A stretch of DNA of 64,000 bases from Planktotalea sp. (GCF_018607995.1 NZ_JABBAL010000034.1:18983-82982), one strand, 5' to 3'. Shown: positions 27,726 through 36,966, counted from the stretch's first letter. Notes: generated from the letters alone by a model not told the origin. Program-made: numbers and translations.

Positions 27726-28715
27726 ATGGCAAAGAAAATTACAGTAATTGGTGGATCTGGTTTTGTTGGGACAAACCTGTGCCGACAGCTTTCATTAAAG
27801 CAGCAGGATTTTGAAATTATCGACCTAAAGATGAGCAATCAATTTCCGGAGAAGTGTAAGATTGCTGACGTCCGCGAGGCAGAGACTTTGCGAAATACCA
27901 TCACGGGTGATGTGGTGGTGAATTTGGCGGCGGTTCATCGCGACGACGTCCGTGATAAGTCAGAGTATCAGCGGACTAATGTGGATGGCGCGGAAAATGT
28001 TGCCTTGGTTGGTGAAGAAAAGGGCATCGATAAGATTGTCTTCACGAGTACCGTTGCGGTTTACGGCTTTTCGGAACCTGGGACAGACGAGAGCGGGGCT
28101 ATTAACCCATTCAACGAATACGGTCGCACTAAATTCGAAGCGGAAGAGAAGCTCAGGAGTTGGCAGGTGGTGTCGGATAATTCGCTTCTGATTGTGCGTC
28201 CTACGGTCATATTTGGCGAGGGAAACCGCGGGAACGTTTACAACTTGCTGAACCAAATCGCGTCTGGGAAATTTCTGATGGTCGGGCGTGGCGAGAATAA
28301 GAAGTCCATGGCGTATATCGGGAACATTGTGGCGTTCTTGGAGGCCTGTATTGCATCGGACTGTAAGTATGGCGTCTTTAATTACGTGGACACTCCAGAC
28401 TTTACTATGAATGAGTTGGTATCGCAGGTGCGACAGACATTGAAAGGCAAGACTGGCGTTGGTCCTAGACTGCCATTCTGGTTGGGAATGATTTTAGGAT
28501 ATGTGGCTGATGGTGTGGCACAGCTCACGGGCAAAAATTTGCCAGTTAGTTCCATCAGGGTTAAAAAGTTTGTTTCTTCGACCGAGTTTCGCAGCGCAAA
28601 AAACAAACTGGAGGGCTTTCAGCCCCCGTTCCAATTGGCTGATGGAATTGTGCGAACATTGCAAAGTGAGTTTGTAGCGCCGGATCCGTCCAGAGAAATT
28701 TTTTATACAGAATAG
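27726..28715 (+). CDS. NAD-dependent sugar epimerase/dehydratase (extended SDR)
   Basis: 329 residues with the dinucleotide site VIGGSGFVGTNL at the N terminus, FTSTVAVYGF preceding the active site, and the catalytic pair in NEYGRTKFEAEE (Tyr-x3-Lys). It resembles nucleotide-sugar epimerases of capsule and O-antigen clusters. The C-terminal third contains a hydrophobic stretch (LPFWLGMILGYVADGVAQL), as seen in the UDP-N-acetylglucosamine 4-epimerase-like branch. Substrate unknown. The ribosome site is weak. Confidence 0.83.
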   Translation: MAKKITVIGGSGFVGTNLCRQLSLKQQDFEIIDLKMSNQFPEKCKIADVREAETLRNTITGDVVVNLAAVHRDDVRDKSEYQRTNVDGAENVALVGEEKGIDKIVFTSTVAVYGFSEPGTDESGAINPFNEYGRTKFEAEEKLRSWQVVSDNSLLIVRPTVIFGEGNRGNVYNLLNQIASGKFLMVGRGENKKSMAYIGNIVAFLEACIASDCKYGVFNYVDTPDFTMNELVSQVRQTLKGKTGVGPRLPFWLGMILGYVADGVAQLTGKNLPVSSIRVKKFVSSTEFRSAKNKLEGFQPPFQLADGIVRTLQSEFVAPDPSREIFYTE

Positions 28716-28723
28716 GCGCAGAT

Positions 28724-29680
28724 ATGACCCAAGATGATATAAATGCAATCGCTGCACGTGTGATTTCGATTGAGGCGGATGCGCTGTATAAAATGGCGGG
28801 GGATTTGCCCACTGATTTTGCAGGTGCGGTTGAGGCGATTTTGCAAACCAAGGGCCGCGTGATTGTCTCAGGTGTCGGGAAATCGGGGCATATTGGTAAA
28901 AAGATTGCCGCAACTTTGGCCAGCACGGGCACGCCCGCCAGTTTCGTTCATGCGACTGAGGCGAGCCATGGGGATTTAGGAATGGTGACAGCGGCAGATT
29001 TTTGTTTGCTGATTTCCAATTCGGGGGAAACATCCGAACTTCGTGACATTGTTGCACATACGCGGCGCTTTGGCATTCCCATGGCTGCGATTTCCTCAAA
29101 GTCGAACAGCACGCTGATGCAGGCGGCCGATTACAAATTAACCCTGACGCAGGCGCCTGAGGCCTGTTCCATCGGCATGGCGCCGACCACATCCACCACA
29201 CTGACGCTGGCGTTGGGTGATGCATTGGCCGTGGCGCTTATGGAACGGCGCGATTTTCAACCCGAAGATTTCAAGGTGTTCCACCCGGGCGGCAAACTTG
29301 GGGCGCAAATGGCAACGGTTGCGCAACTGATGCACCACGGCGATGCGCTGCCTATCGTTGATCATAAAACCCCGATGCAAGACGCCCTCATTACCATGAC
29401 GTCCAAGGGATTTGGCATTGCCGTTGTGATCCAAGAGGGTGCATTATTAGGGGTGATCACCGATGGCGATTTGCGCCGCCATATGGATACGTTGATGCAG
29501 GCAACGGCGGGGGATATTGCGGGGCAAAATCCCGTGACAGTCACCCCCGATATGTTCGCAGCCGAGGCGTTGAACATTATGAACACGAAAAAAATCAGTG
29601 TGTTATTGGCGGTGGATCAAAACAATATGCCCATTGGCATCCTTCATATCCACGATCTATTGCGCGCAGGTGTTGTATGA
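28724..29680 (+). CDS. kdsD: D-arabinose 5-phosphate isomerase
   Basis: Converts ribulose 5-phosphate to arabinose 5-phosphate, first step of KDO synthesis. The 318-residue protein has a SIS domain (SGVGKSGHIGKKIAATLASTG, then THATEASHGDLGM-like text) and two C-terminal CBS domains from about residue 200 (TPMQDALITMTSKGFG; VLLAVDQNNMPIGILHIHDL). KpsF, the capsule-cluster form, has the same layout. It starts 8 bases after the epimerase gene and overlaps kdsB by four bases. Confidence 0.93.
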   Translation: MTQDDINAIAARVISIEADALYKMAGDLPTDFAGAVEAILQTKGRVIVSGVGKSGHIGKKIAATLASTGTPASFVHATEASHGDLGMVTAADFCLLISNSGETSELRDIVAHTRRFGIPMAAISSKSNSTLMQAADYKLTLTQAPEACSIGMAPTTSTTLTLALGDALAVALMERRDFQPEDFKVFHPGGKLGAQMATVAQLMHHGDALPIVDHKTPMQDALITMTSKGFGIAVVIQEGALLGVITDGDLRRHMDTLMQATAGDIAGQNPVTVTPDMFAAEALNIMNTKKISVLLAVDQNNMPIGILHIHDLLRAGVV

Positions 29681-30468
29681 AAACCGTTATTATTATTCCT
29701 GCCCGCTATGCCTCAACCAGATATCCAGGAAAGCCACTGGTGGAATTAACCCTGCCAGATGGGGCGCGCAAATCCCTGATCCAGCTTAGCTGGGAGGCGG
29801 CCTGTCGCGTGACGGGTATCGATGGAGTTTATGTGGCTACCGATGATGTGCGCATTCGCGACGCTTCAAATGCGTTTGGGGCGGATGTGATCATGACATC
29901 TGAAACCTGCCGCAATGGCACCGAACGTTGCGCCGAGGCGCTGGCAAATGCGACCCTAGACGCGGATTTGATTGTGAATTTACAGGGCGATGCCCCTCTG
30001 ACACCCCATTGGTTTGTTGAGGATTTGATCGCCGCTATAAAACAGGATGAGGCTGCGCAAATGGCAACTCCAGTGCTGCGCCTTGATCGGTTGACATACG
30101 GCCACTTTACCACTGACCGCCGCGAAGGTCGGGTTGGGGGCACCACAGCGATTTTTGATAAAAACAACCACGCCCTTTATTTTTCCAAAGAGGTGGTGCC
30201 GTTCATGGATCTCGAAAAATGGCCTGCGGATGCGGAATTGCCTGTGTTCCACCATGTTGGGGTCTACGCCTATCGCCCCACAGCGCTAAGCGCCTATATG
30301 TCCTGGCCCGAGGGGACGCTCGAACGCATAGAAGGGTTAGAGCAGTTGCGGTTTTTGGAAAACGGCGAAACCGTCAAATGTGTCGAGGTTGAGGGGCGCG
30401 GCCGTGTCTTTTGGGAATTAAATAATCCCGAAGATGTGGCCCGTATCGAAGGAGTGATTGAGCAATGA
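29677..30468 (+). CDS. kdsB: CMP-KDO synthetase (3-deoxy-manno-octulosonate cytidylyltransferase)
   Basis: Activates KDO with CTP to give CMP-KDO, the donor for lipid A core and KDO-linked capsules. The 263-residue protein starts with IIPARYASTRYPGKPL, the CTP-binding signature, and holds the metal-binding LIVNLQGDAPLTPHW segment. ATGA overlaps link it to kdsD before and kdsA after. Capsule clusters often carry such a second copy (KpsU). Confidence 0.94.
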   Translation: MKTVIIIPARYASTRYPGKPLVELTLPDGARKSLIQLSWEAACRVTGIDGVYVATDDVRIRDASNAFGADVIMTSETCRNGTERCAEALANATLDADLIVNLQGDAPLTPHWFVEDLIAAIKQDEAAQMATPVLRLDRLTYGHFTTDRREGRVGGTTAIFDKNNHALYFSKEVVPFMDLEKWPADAELPVFHHVGVYAYRPTALSAYMSWPEGTLERIEGLEQLRFLENGETVKCVEVEGRGRVFWELNNPEDVARIEGVIEQ

Positions 30469-31292
30469 GCACGCAAAAAACAGTGATGGTTGGGGATGTT
30501 CCCTTTGGCGGGGACAACCCGATCGCTTTTATCATGGGGCCGTGTCAGTTAGAAAATCGCGATCACGCCATGATGATGGCCGAACGGGTTGCCAATGCCT
30601 GTGCGCCTACGGGATCAAACTTTGTCTTTAAAACCAGCTACGATAAGGCGAACAGATCCTCAATCACATCGGCGCGTGGCATCGGCATGGACGAAGGCCT
30701 GCGTATTCTGGCAGAGGTGCGCGACACATTTGGCTGTCCAGTCATCACAGACGTTCATGAGATCAGCCATTGCGCCCCCGCGGCCGAGGTGGTGGACGTG
30801 ATCCAAATTCCAGCCTTCCTATCGCGTCAGACGGATCTGTTACTGGCGGCGGGGAACACGGGCAAACCCATCAATGTGAAAAAGGGTCAGTTTTTGGCCC
30901 CATGGGAAATGCACAATGTCGCCGAAAAAATCGCCAGCACGGGAAATACCCAGATCATGTTGTGCGAACGCGGAACATCCTTCGGATACAACACATTAGT
31001 GAATGATTTCCGTGGGTTGGAAACCATGGGTGAAACGGGATACCCGGTGATTTTTGATGCAACACATTCGGTGCAACAACCGGGTGGGCGGGGCAATTCA
31101 TCGGGGGGCGAGCGTAAATTCGTGGCCGCCCTCGCACGCGCGGCCTGTGCGGTTGGTGTGGCGGGTTTGTTCATTGAAACCCATCAGGACCCCGATAATG
31201 CGCCCTGTGATGGACCCAACATGATCCAGATCGACAACATGCCCGCATTGATTGCACAACTGCGTGGTTTCGATGCGCTGCGAAAAGGGTAA
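30465..31292 (+). CDS. kdsA: 3-deoxy-8-phosphooctulonate synthase
   Basis: Condenses arabinose 5-phosphate with phosphoenolpyruvate to KDO 8-phosphate. The 275-residue TIM barrel has the family motifs FIMGPCQLENRDHAM, FKTSYDKANRSS, FLSRQTDLLLAAGNTGKPINVKKGQF (read in part) and a late histidine/cysteine metal region (THQDPDNAPCDGPNM). No KDO-8-phosphate phosphatase (kdsC) is present in the cassette. Coupled to kdsB by ATGA. Confidence 0.95.
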   Translation: MSTQKTVMVGDVPFGGDNPIAFIMGPCQLENRDHAMMMAERVANACAPTGSNFVFKTSYDKANRSSITSARGIGMDEGLRILAEVRDTFGCPVITDVHEISHCAPAAEVVDVIQIPAFLSRQTDLLLAAGNTGKPINVKKGQFLAPWEMHNVAEKIASTGNTQIMLCERGTSFGYNTLVNDFRGLETMGETGYPVIFDATHSVQQPGGRGNSSGGERKFVAALARAACAVGVAGLFIETHQDPDNAPCDGPNMIQIDNMPALIAQLRGFDALRKG

Positions 31293-31300
31293 TAATACAA

Positions 31301-32869
31301 ATGCGCCTTGCTACTATAAACAATTACTTTGAAAACATATTACCTTTAATATTTTTTACCGTGCTGAGTGGTGTATTAACTTTAGTTCAGTTTACATTGT
31401 TTGGATACATGGTCGCAAACCTAGTCCAACCAAGTTATCCAGTTGCATTACTTGACCGCGTATTTTTAGATAAATATACCTTTATAGCCGTCTTTATTAT
31501 ATCTACCTTCCTTTACATCGGTATAAACCTACTTCGTATTAAAGTATTACGGAATTCATTGATCGGAAGCTATACAAATTTAATAAGTTCACTTGAAAAA
31601 GATTATTTTAATCAAAAAATAAAACGTGGAGATTTTGAGCGGAGAGAAAATCATAGAAAAATACTACTTCAGGATGCACCAAGTCTAATCAATTATTTTT
31701 ACACTCCGTTGTTAGAAGCATTTTTTTCTGTTATTATTTTAGTTCTCTTGTTATTTGCAACATTTTTATTTGCGGGGTTAAAATTTGGTACGATTGCGCT
31801 TGGTATTATAAGCTTCATTTTATTTGCAGCGCTACGTACGACAAAAAAAAGTAAAGTAGACGCTAAAATACGACAAAATAGCTCTCTTGAACGAGCAAAC
31901 TTACTTAATAATAGTTTAGTGAATTTAAAATACATACTTGCAAATAATTTGACCAATCGAATCATAAATCTGAATTTAGAAGCTGAGCAAAAGTTTGCGA
32001 ATTCTGAAATAAACGTTGTTCAACGTTCATTGCTGCAACGATATAGCATGGAAGCGTTACTGTTTTCAGTACCAGTAATGTTTTTATTAGTGAATATTGT
32101 GGGATTTACTCTGGCAAATTCAATAGTACTTGCTGGTTTGTTCTTGAAATCAATTCCTGAAGTCCAAAAAATATTACGATTAATAAATAGATTGTATATA
32201 GGTTTAGAAATCATAAAAGATATAGAACTGAATCGCTCTACTATATCAAAAAGCGATGCTTTGCGAAAGATTTCGGACCAAGTTGAAAATCAAAACAGTA
32301 TAACGCTAGCGCAGGGAATTTCGGCTGTAGAAAATGGAAAAAAAGTCCAAACATTAAAGTTTAGCGTTGGCCGTCCCACAGTAATATTTGGTGCGTCGGG
32401 GATTGGAAAAACCACAATTTTAGACCAGATCGCAGGGGTAATCGAAGAAAACATTCATAATATTCACGGTTGGGATAAAGATATTCACTATCAAACCCAG
32501 GACCCGCTTATATTATCAGCAGCTCTGATAGAAAATATTAGGTTTATTTCGAAAAATGCCACAGATGTACAGATAAACAGTTTGATACAAGAAATGAAGT
32601 TGAATTCTCTATTAGATAGACAGCAACTAGATGTGGATGTGCTGTCAGGAGGGCAGGCTCAGCGTGTTGGATTGATTAGAGCACTGTGCTGTGACGCTGA
32701 CATCATACTGTTTGACGAACCGACTTCCGCACTCGATCAAAGTATGAGCAGAAAATTTGTTGAAAAGGTCGAACGACTAGCGAACACAAAGTTGGTTCTA
32801 ATTGTCTCCCACGATGAATTATTATTGAAACAAGAATGGCGAGCGTTAGAAATTGTAAGTCATGCTTAG
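31301..32869 (+). CDS. fused ABC exporter (membrane domain plus ATPase)
   Basis: 522 residues: an N-terminal type I exporter membrane domain with about six hydrophobic segments, and a C-terminal ATPase with Walker A FGASGIGKTTILDQ (about 362), signature LSGGQAQRVG, and Walker B DIILFDEPTSALD, then the switch histidine in LIVSHDELL. It resembles half-transporters that dimerise and flip lipid-linked molecules, rather than the KpsMT pair usual for KDO-linked capsules. The gene is much more AT-rich than the kds genes and overlaps the next gene by 8 bases. Confidence 0.85.
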   Translation: MRLATINNYFENILPLIFFTVLSGVLTLVQFTLFGYMVANLVQPSYPVALLDRVFLDKYTFIAVFIISTFLYIGINLLRIKVLRNSLIGSYTNLISSLEKDYFNQKIKRGDFERRENHRKILLQDAPSLINYFYTPLLEAFFSVIILVLLLFATFLFAGLKFGTIALGIISFILFAALRTTKKSKVDAKIRQNSSLERANLLNNSLVNLKYILANNLTNRIINLNLEAEQKFANSEINVVQRSLLQRYSMEALLFSVPVMFLLVNIVGFTLANSIVLAGLFLKSIPEVQKILRLINRLYIGLEIIKDIELNRSTISKSDALRKISDQVENQNSITLAQGISAVENGKKVQTLKFSVGRPTVIFGASGIGKTTILDQIAGVIEENIHNIHGWDKDIHYQTQDPLILSAALIENIRFISKNATDVQINSLIQEMKLNSLLDRQQLDVDVLSGGQAQRVGLIRALCCDADIILFDEPTSALDQSMSRKFVEKVERLANTKLVLIVSHDELLLKQEWRALEIVSHA

Positions 32870-33872
32870 TGTTTCAAAATGTATTTATGTTTTGTTTCTA
32901 TTGGCAATATTCACTTTCGAATATGGGGGGTATAAGATTACCATTTTAATCATTCCCTTGTCTTTATTTTTGCTATACCGAAGGGGTGCTTTTAAGCTAA
33001 AAGATTTATACTTTTCGATTGGGCTGTTGTGCTATCTCTTATTTATTTTGCTACAGGCGCCCGACCTAAACGCCGAAATTTTATCGCTTACGAGCCTAGT
33101 TGTCACTAGTGGAATTGTTATTTTAAGTCGGGTTGAAATGGCAAAATGCAATAATTTTGCATTAAACTTTGTTTTCGCCGCCATCATTACTGACTATCTA
33201 CTGATCAGCGCTTCCGTTGACATGACACAGCTTTTTCTTGGAGTAGAAAGTAGGTATATTACTGTCGCTAAACCTTATTTTAGAGCTACAGGGATATGGG
33301 CCGAGCCAGGCACTGCGGCTGTAGCGTTGATAATTGGTGCTTTAACCTGTCACCGCGATTTTATGTCGTGCATTAAAGTGACGGTTTGTGTAATGCTTTT
33401 ACTCAGTCCATATGCGTTCTTAGCGTTCGGTGTTATCATAGTCAGGTACTTGTATAAACTTGAGTCCCCCGCAGTATTCGTTTTAGTTATGAGTTTAATT
33501 AGTGCGCCAGTGATTTTCGTTCTAAATTATTTGGTAAATGGCCGACTGTTTAATATTTTAAATGATTCTTCCTTTCAGATGCGGTTTAATGCGTTTAATG
33601 AAAACGTAATAAAATTTAATGATCCAATATGGTATACTGAAGATATTCTTCTTGCGGATGTTGGGCTATGGTTTGATCTTCAGATAAATCAGGGTCCTGC
33701 GATGTTACTTTTGTTATTCATAATGTCTATTTTTTATGGAACGCCATTAATACTCTTAGTGAAAGCAAAATCCTTTAGTGCGTATTTAATATATGCCATT
33801 ATCAGCAAGAAAATGTTTTTACAAGAAACTGGTCGTCCCGAGCAAAAAGCTCCAAAGCGAGGAGAGATATAA
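32862..33872 (+). CDS. polytopic membrane protein, Wzy-polymerase-like
   Basis: 336 residues, with about nine hydrophobic segments and a longer soluble loop (about 230-280). The motif FRATGIWAEPGTAAVALIIGAL resembles the Glu-Pro-Gly/Ser-x-x-A segment of O-antigen polymerases and ligases. The last 20 residues (FLQETGRPEQKAPKRGEI) look unlike a membrane protein end. They overlap the open frame of the next gene's upstream extension, so a late frameshift is possible. Strongly AT-rich. Role in polymerising or ligating the glycan is inferred. Confidence 0.65.
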   Translation: MLSVSKCIYVLFLLAIFTFEYGGYKITILIIPLSLFLLYRRGAFKLKDLYFSIGLLCYLLFILLQAPDLNAEILSLTSLVVTSGIVILSRVEMAKCNNFALNFVFAAIITDYLLISASVDMTQLFLGVESRYITVAKPYFRATGIWAEPGTAAVALIIGALTCHRDFMSCIKVTVCVMLLLSPYAFLAFGVIIVRYLYKLESPAVFVLVMSLISAPVIFVLNYLVNGRLFNILNDSSFQMRFNAFNENVIKFNDPIWYTEDILLADVGLWFDLQINQGPAMLLLLFIMSIFYGTPLILLVKAKSFSAYLIYAIISKKMFLQETGRPEQKAPKRGEI

Positions 33873-33873
33873 A

Positions 33874-34935
33874 ATGACAATTGGAATTTTAATAGATGAT
33901 AATGATAGATATAATTTTTTCCTCAAGGTTCTGAAATCATCATTCGCTAAAAATATCGGTGGCGTGTTATTTTTACACACCAAGTACTATAGTTACATTC
34001 GAAATGTATCAGATGGAAATCAGCACCTACTTCTTAAAGCAAAACATGTCGAAATCTGTGATTTCAAGGATTGTATTGAAGCTCACATATACGATCGATT
34101 GCCACCATCTGTTGATTTGGATCGTAAATCGGCTAAAGCTGTTCAACAGGTTACAGAATTATGGATATATTCCGGGTTTCAATTTGCTGCAAAAGTTGTT
34201 GGCCAATATAACCAAAAAAAACGATTTTTTGAGATTGGTAATTTTCCGGCGACATTCCAGGAAAATACTTTTGGAGTGAATTCTGATCGCCAAATTGAAG
34301 TTGGAACTAGTGACGAAGAAATAGTTCTTAAATTAAGGAACGAGTTGCTTGATTTTATTCCGCCCCACGTGAATAAGAGAGTAATTAATCGTTTACTTGA
34401 AACTTCTGTCAATTTAATTAGCTCGAGAATATTAAGAACTATTGCATTCCGAGCTTCTTTTTCGGATATTATTATGCGTGCTTATCGTATAAATAAAGCT
34501 CGGGCGTTTGTAAGAACGTACCAAAAGAATTCTCCGACAGGGGATTATAATTTATTTATTGCGCAAGTTGAAAACGATAGTCAAACGATTTACCAATCCT
34601 GTGAAACTCAACTAAGTGCGCTAAAAAAATCTATTGCGTTAAGTAAAGCGGACGGCCGCCCTTTAGTCGTTAGATTGCACCCAGGCGAAAAAGACTATAG
34701 GCCTCTTAAAGATCTAATTAAATTTTGCAAATTAAATAACGTTGAAATTTGTAATAAGGGTTCTCTTTTACAGGTAGTTCAAGAGGAGCGTAATATTTAC
34801 ACGGTTAATTCGACGGGTGGTGCACATGCTTTACTTTTGGGTGCAAAAGTAACCTGCTTTGGATCAGCGTTTTACGAGGGCTGGACTGCAGAAAATGTAG
34901 CGTTTTATGCAACGGAAATTTTGAGAAAGTTTTAG
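33874..34935 (+). CDS. capsule polysaccharide synthesis protein, KpsS/KpsC-like (Kdo transferase type)
   Basis: 353 residues. The C-terminal half carries the hallmark of the Capsule_synth family: RPLVVRLHPGEKDYRPL, then YTVNSTGGAHALLLGAKV and FGSAFYEGWT. In KpsS and KpsC these regions bind CMP-Kdo and build the beta-Kdo linker on a phospholipid. With the kds genes just upstream, use of CMP-Kdo is a reasonable inference. The ATG at 33874 has GGAG upstream; the 27-codon extension overlapping the previous gene is rejected. AT-rich. The protein is shorter than a double-domain KpsC, and its N terminus is divergent. Confidence 0.78.
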   Translation: MTIGILIDDNDRYNFFLKVLKSSFAKNIGGVLFLHTKYYSYIRNVSDGNQHLLLKAKHVEICDFKDCIEAHIYDRLPPSVDLDRKSAKAVQQVTELWIYSGFQFAAKVVGQYNQKKRFFEIGNFPATFQENTFGVNSDRQIEVGTSDEEIVLKLRNELLDFIPPHVNKRVINRLLETSVNLISSRILRTIAFRASFSDIIMRAYRINKARAFVRTYQKNSPTGDYNLFIAQVENDSQTIYQSCETQLSALKKSIALSKADGRPLVVRLHPGEKDYRPLKDLIKFCKLNNVEICNKGSLLQVVQEERNIYTVNSTGGAHALLLGAKVTCFGSAFYEGWTAENVAFYATEILRKF

Positions 34936-34973
34936 TACCCTTCTGTCACCTGATCGCGGATAATAGTCGAACT

Positions 34974-35216
34974 ATGATCGTAGCTGAGCTAAAGTCCTTG
35001 GATCCGTCAAGCCGCGGGAAAGCGACGGCTGAGGCTATTGCAATCGGTGTCGATCCCCGGCTCATACTAAGCAAGCAATACTTCGAAAACTTCAACTACC
35101 GACGCCACTCGGACACCCTTCCCAACTTGGAGAAACGCGCCCGCCAGCTGTCTGCGGAGTACCGAGAAGTTCAGAAGGCGAGGCCGATCGATGTCGTTCC
35201 AGTCTCGCAGTCTTAG
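34974..35216 (+). CDS. uncharacterised 80-residue protein
   Basis: A charged protein (MIVAELKSLDPSSRGKATAEAI; LEKRARQLSAEYREVQ) with a likely C-terminal helix. I do not recognise it. It overlaps the next gene by 26 bases. The pair has higher GC than the AT-rich block before it and may be an insertion. No good ribosome site is seen. Confidence 0.4.
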   Translation: MIVAELKSLDPSSRGKATAEAIAIGVDPRLILSKQYFENFNYRRHSDTLPNLEKRARQLSAEYREVQKARPIDVVPVSQS

Positions 35217-35772
35217 TAGGGGTTCGCGTGGCGCTACTGGGCCCGTCACGGATGCTGGCAAGGCTGTCTCGTCTCAGAACGCGCGTAAGCACGGCCTAAA
35301 CGCGCCGCCCGGTAAAGCGATCGTCACGAAGTGGTTTAATGTCATTCTGAATAACAGAGGAGACGACCAGGAGGAGCCAAGCGCAGCCGATCCGCGCCGG
35401 GAGGCGGCGCTGAGGCTGGCAATTGCCGAGGCGCGCTACCACCGGGCGCTCCACAAAGTTGACACCCACGAGCGCGAGCCGGGTTCCGCGCAGCAGCTTG
35501 CGATCAAGTTGCGCCAAGAGATTTGGGATGTTCTTGCCGGTATGCCAAAGAAAATAGCCGACGGGCCACCTGATCCACACGCGCTAGCCTACGCAAATTT
35601 TGCCATCAAGCAACTCGAGGAATTGTTTGCGCAGATCGGCCGAGAGCGTCGCCTATACCGCCGTTACCTCGGCGAGGCGCGGGCGCAGCGCCGGAAAGCA
35701 TTGAGGGCTTGGTGTGCCTTTAACCGTCACGAACACCTAAATTCCCGAAACGAACTCAAATCACAATTATAG
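35191..35772 (+). CDS. uncharacterised 193-residue protein with a GPVTDAGKAVSSQNARKHGL N terminus
   Basis: The N-terminal pattern GP-x-T-x-x-GK-x-x-SS-x-NA-x-KHGL is seen in many small proteins of plasmids, phages and accessory regions (typically GPRTPEGKARSSRNAVKHGL); no function is established to my knowledge. The rest is a long, highly charged helix (EREPGSAQQLAIKLRQEIW; RRLYRRYLGEARAQRRKALR). It ends 30 bases before a convergent vanZ-like gene. With the preceding 80-residue frame it may be a small mobile unit. Confidence 0.6.
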   Translation: MSFQSRSLSRGSRGATGPVTDAGKAVSSQNARKHGLNAPPGKAIVTKWFNVILNNRGDDQEEPSAADPRREAALRLAIAEARYHRALHKVDTHEREPGSAQQLAIKLRQEIWDVLAGMPKKIADGPPDPHALAYANFAIKQLEELFAQIGRERRLYRRYLGEARAQRRKALRAWCAFNRHEHLNSRNELKSQL

Positions 35773-35799
35773 GGAGAATACTGGGCCGAACTTAGATCG

Positions 35800-36144
35800 T
35801 TAGCGCCTGCGTAGGCGGCGGTAGAGCAGGCCCAAGCTAATGCCCAAGGCCACTCCCACGACGTCCGCTATCCAGTCGTTGACGTCGGCGCTGCGGTTGA
35901 AGCTGGGCTGAATGAGTTCAATGATGCCGCCGAAGGAGCTCGCGCCGATGAAGACGGGCAGCAGCCCGAAGCGTCCGGTGCGCGCAAGCGGGAAAGCGAG
36001 CGCCGCGAAGGCTAAGAAGTGCACGAGCTTGTCGCTTCCCTCCGGCGCTGGGGGCGGCGCCTGCAGGGGCCAGAGCATCGCGACACACAGGGTGAGCGTC
36101 ACGGCGAGCGTCAGGGGGATGTCGAGGTACTTGCGAATAGTCAC
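35800..36144 (-). CDS. VanZ-family membrane protein
   Basis: 114 residues with four hydrophobic segments and the family pattern EGSDKLVHFLAFAALAFP, then SSFGGIIELIQPSFNRSADVNDWIADVVG. VanZ-like proteins often sit in polysaccharide loci in these bacteria; their role is unclear. It is intact and faces the unknown pair, while the homologue at 24561-24880 is broken. Confidence 0.8.
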   Translation of the reverse strand: MTIRKYLDIPLTLAVTLTLCVAMLWPLQAPPPAPEGSDKLVHFLAFAALAFPLARTGRFGLLPVFIGASSFGGIIELIQPSFNRSADVNDWIADVVGVALGISLGLLYRRLRRR

Positions 36145-36442
36145 CGCCTAAAGGCGCTAGGCAAAGAACACAAGGGAAAGCTATCATTTGGGAGTTTTGC
36201 GGTTAAGTAGAAATAGGCTTTAAATCAGGGGGTTGGAGGTTCCGATAAGCTAAAATTCTGGGTAAGTGATTGCAGTCGTTCGTGTTACCCAAGAAGCAAT
36301 TGAAAGCGCATCATAATTGCGCTGGATGCTAACGTTTTACTGCGCTAGCGTGAATGGGTACAGCGCACTTTCTACACAAACATTGCCAAAATATTTAACA
36401 TAATCTGCTATTAAATTTTAAGTACCAGTCGGAGACATCTCT
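36145..36442. other. intergenic stretch without recognisable genes
   Basis: About 300 bases with no coding signal I can support. One possible hairpin, GGGTAA with TTACCC around 36260-36285. AT-rich toward the right end. Confidence 0.4.
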
Positions 36443-36836
36443 ATGGCTACAATGAATTTTCGCACCCTTATTAGTTAGTTTGGGGACACGCATGCGTATT
36501 ACAATGGCCCCGGATGGCAGCACGTTCCACGATGCTTTAGCAATCGGTTCAGCGACTAGCATTGCAAATCAACCAAGGCGGCCCCGCTTCAAAACCCGTA
36601 CGAATTACAACAACTACGTCGGTGTCGAAACATGGGCTTAGCTGGGCACCAACACCACTGAATACAATGATCAAATCTGGTTTGACACTGCCACCAATCT
36701 CTTCACAGCGCCTGCCACAGACACTAACCTGCTAGCGACATCCTTGACGTACAAAACCAAAAGCAATGCGGACGCGCGCAAGAAATTTGCGTTAAAGAAA
36801 AAACGAAGCGCACTTATATCCCGATCTTCGCCATAA
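36443..36836 (+). pseudogene. decayed gene of unknown family
   Basis: A good ribosome site (GGAG) precedes ATG at 36443 (MATMNFRTLIS then a TAG). In other frames the sequence stays protein-like: MAPDGSTFHDALAIGS, YNNYVGVETWA, a stop, then LGTNTTEYNDQIWFDTATNL. At least one frameshift and two stops are needed. The Thr/Asn-rich, aromatic-spaced pattern recalls phage tail or surface proteins, but I cannot name it. Confidence 0.4.
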
Positions 36837-36966
36837 TCGCACATGCGATGCCAGGTGACCAAGAGGCCATTTTAGATGCAGGCTTGGATCGCTATCTAAC
36901 TAAACCGTTAAAAAGGCGCTTGTCATTGAACAGATCGAGCAGGTTCAAGTCTAAGGCACTCAACCT
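36804..36966 (+). pseudogene. fragment of a response-regulator receiver domain
   Basis: The frame reads RTYIPIFAIIAHAMPGDQEA and ILDAGLDRYLTKPLKR, which is the end of a receiver domain (the P-I-x-A-x-T/A-A segment, then AG-x-D-x-Y-x-x-KP with the conserved lysine). The phosphoacceptor part and any fused kinase are absent. The remainder to about 36966 is degenerate. Likely the tail of a lost hybrid kinase, similar in kind to the pseudogene at 46.8-48.9 kb. Confidence 0.65.

Noticed and set aside
28494..29225. 243-codon minus-strand frame
   Set aside because: Opposite the epimerase and kdsD genes; rich in Pro, Trp and His as typical of antisense frames.
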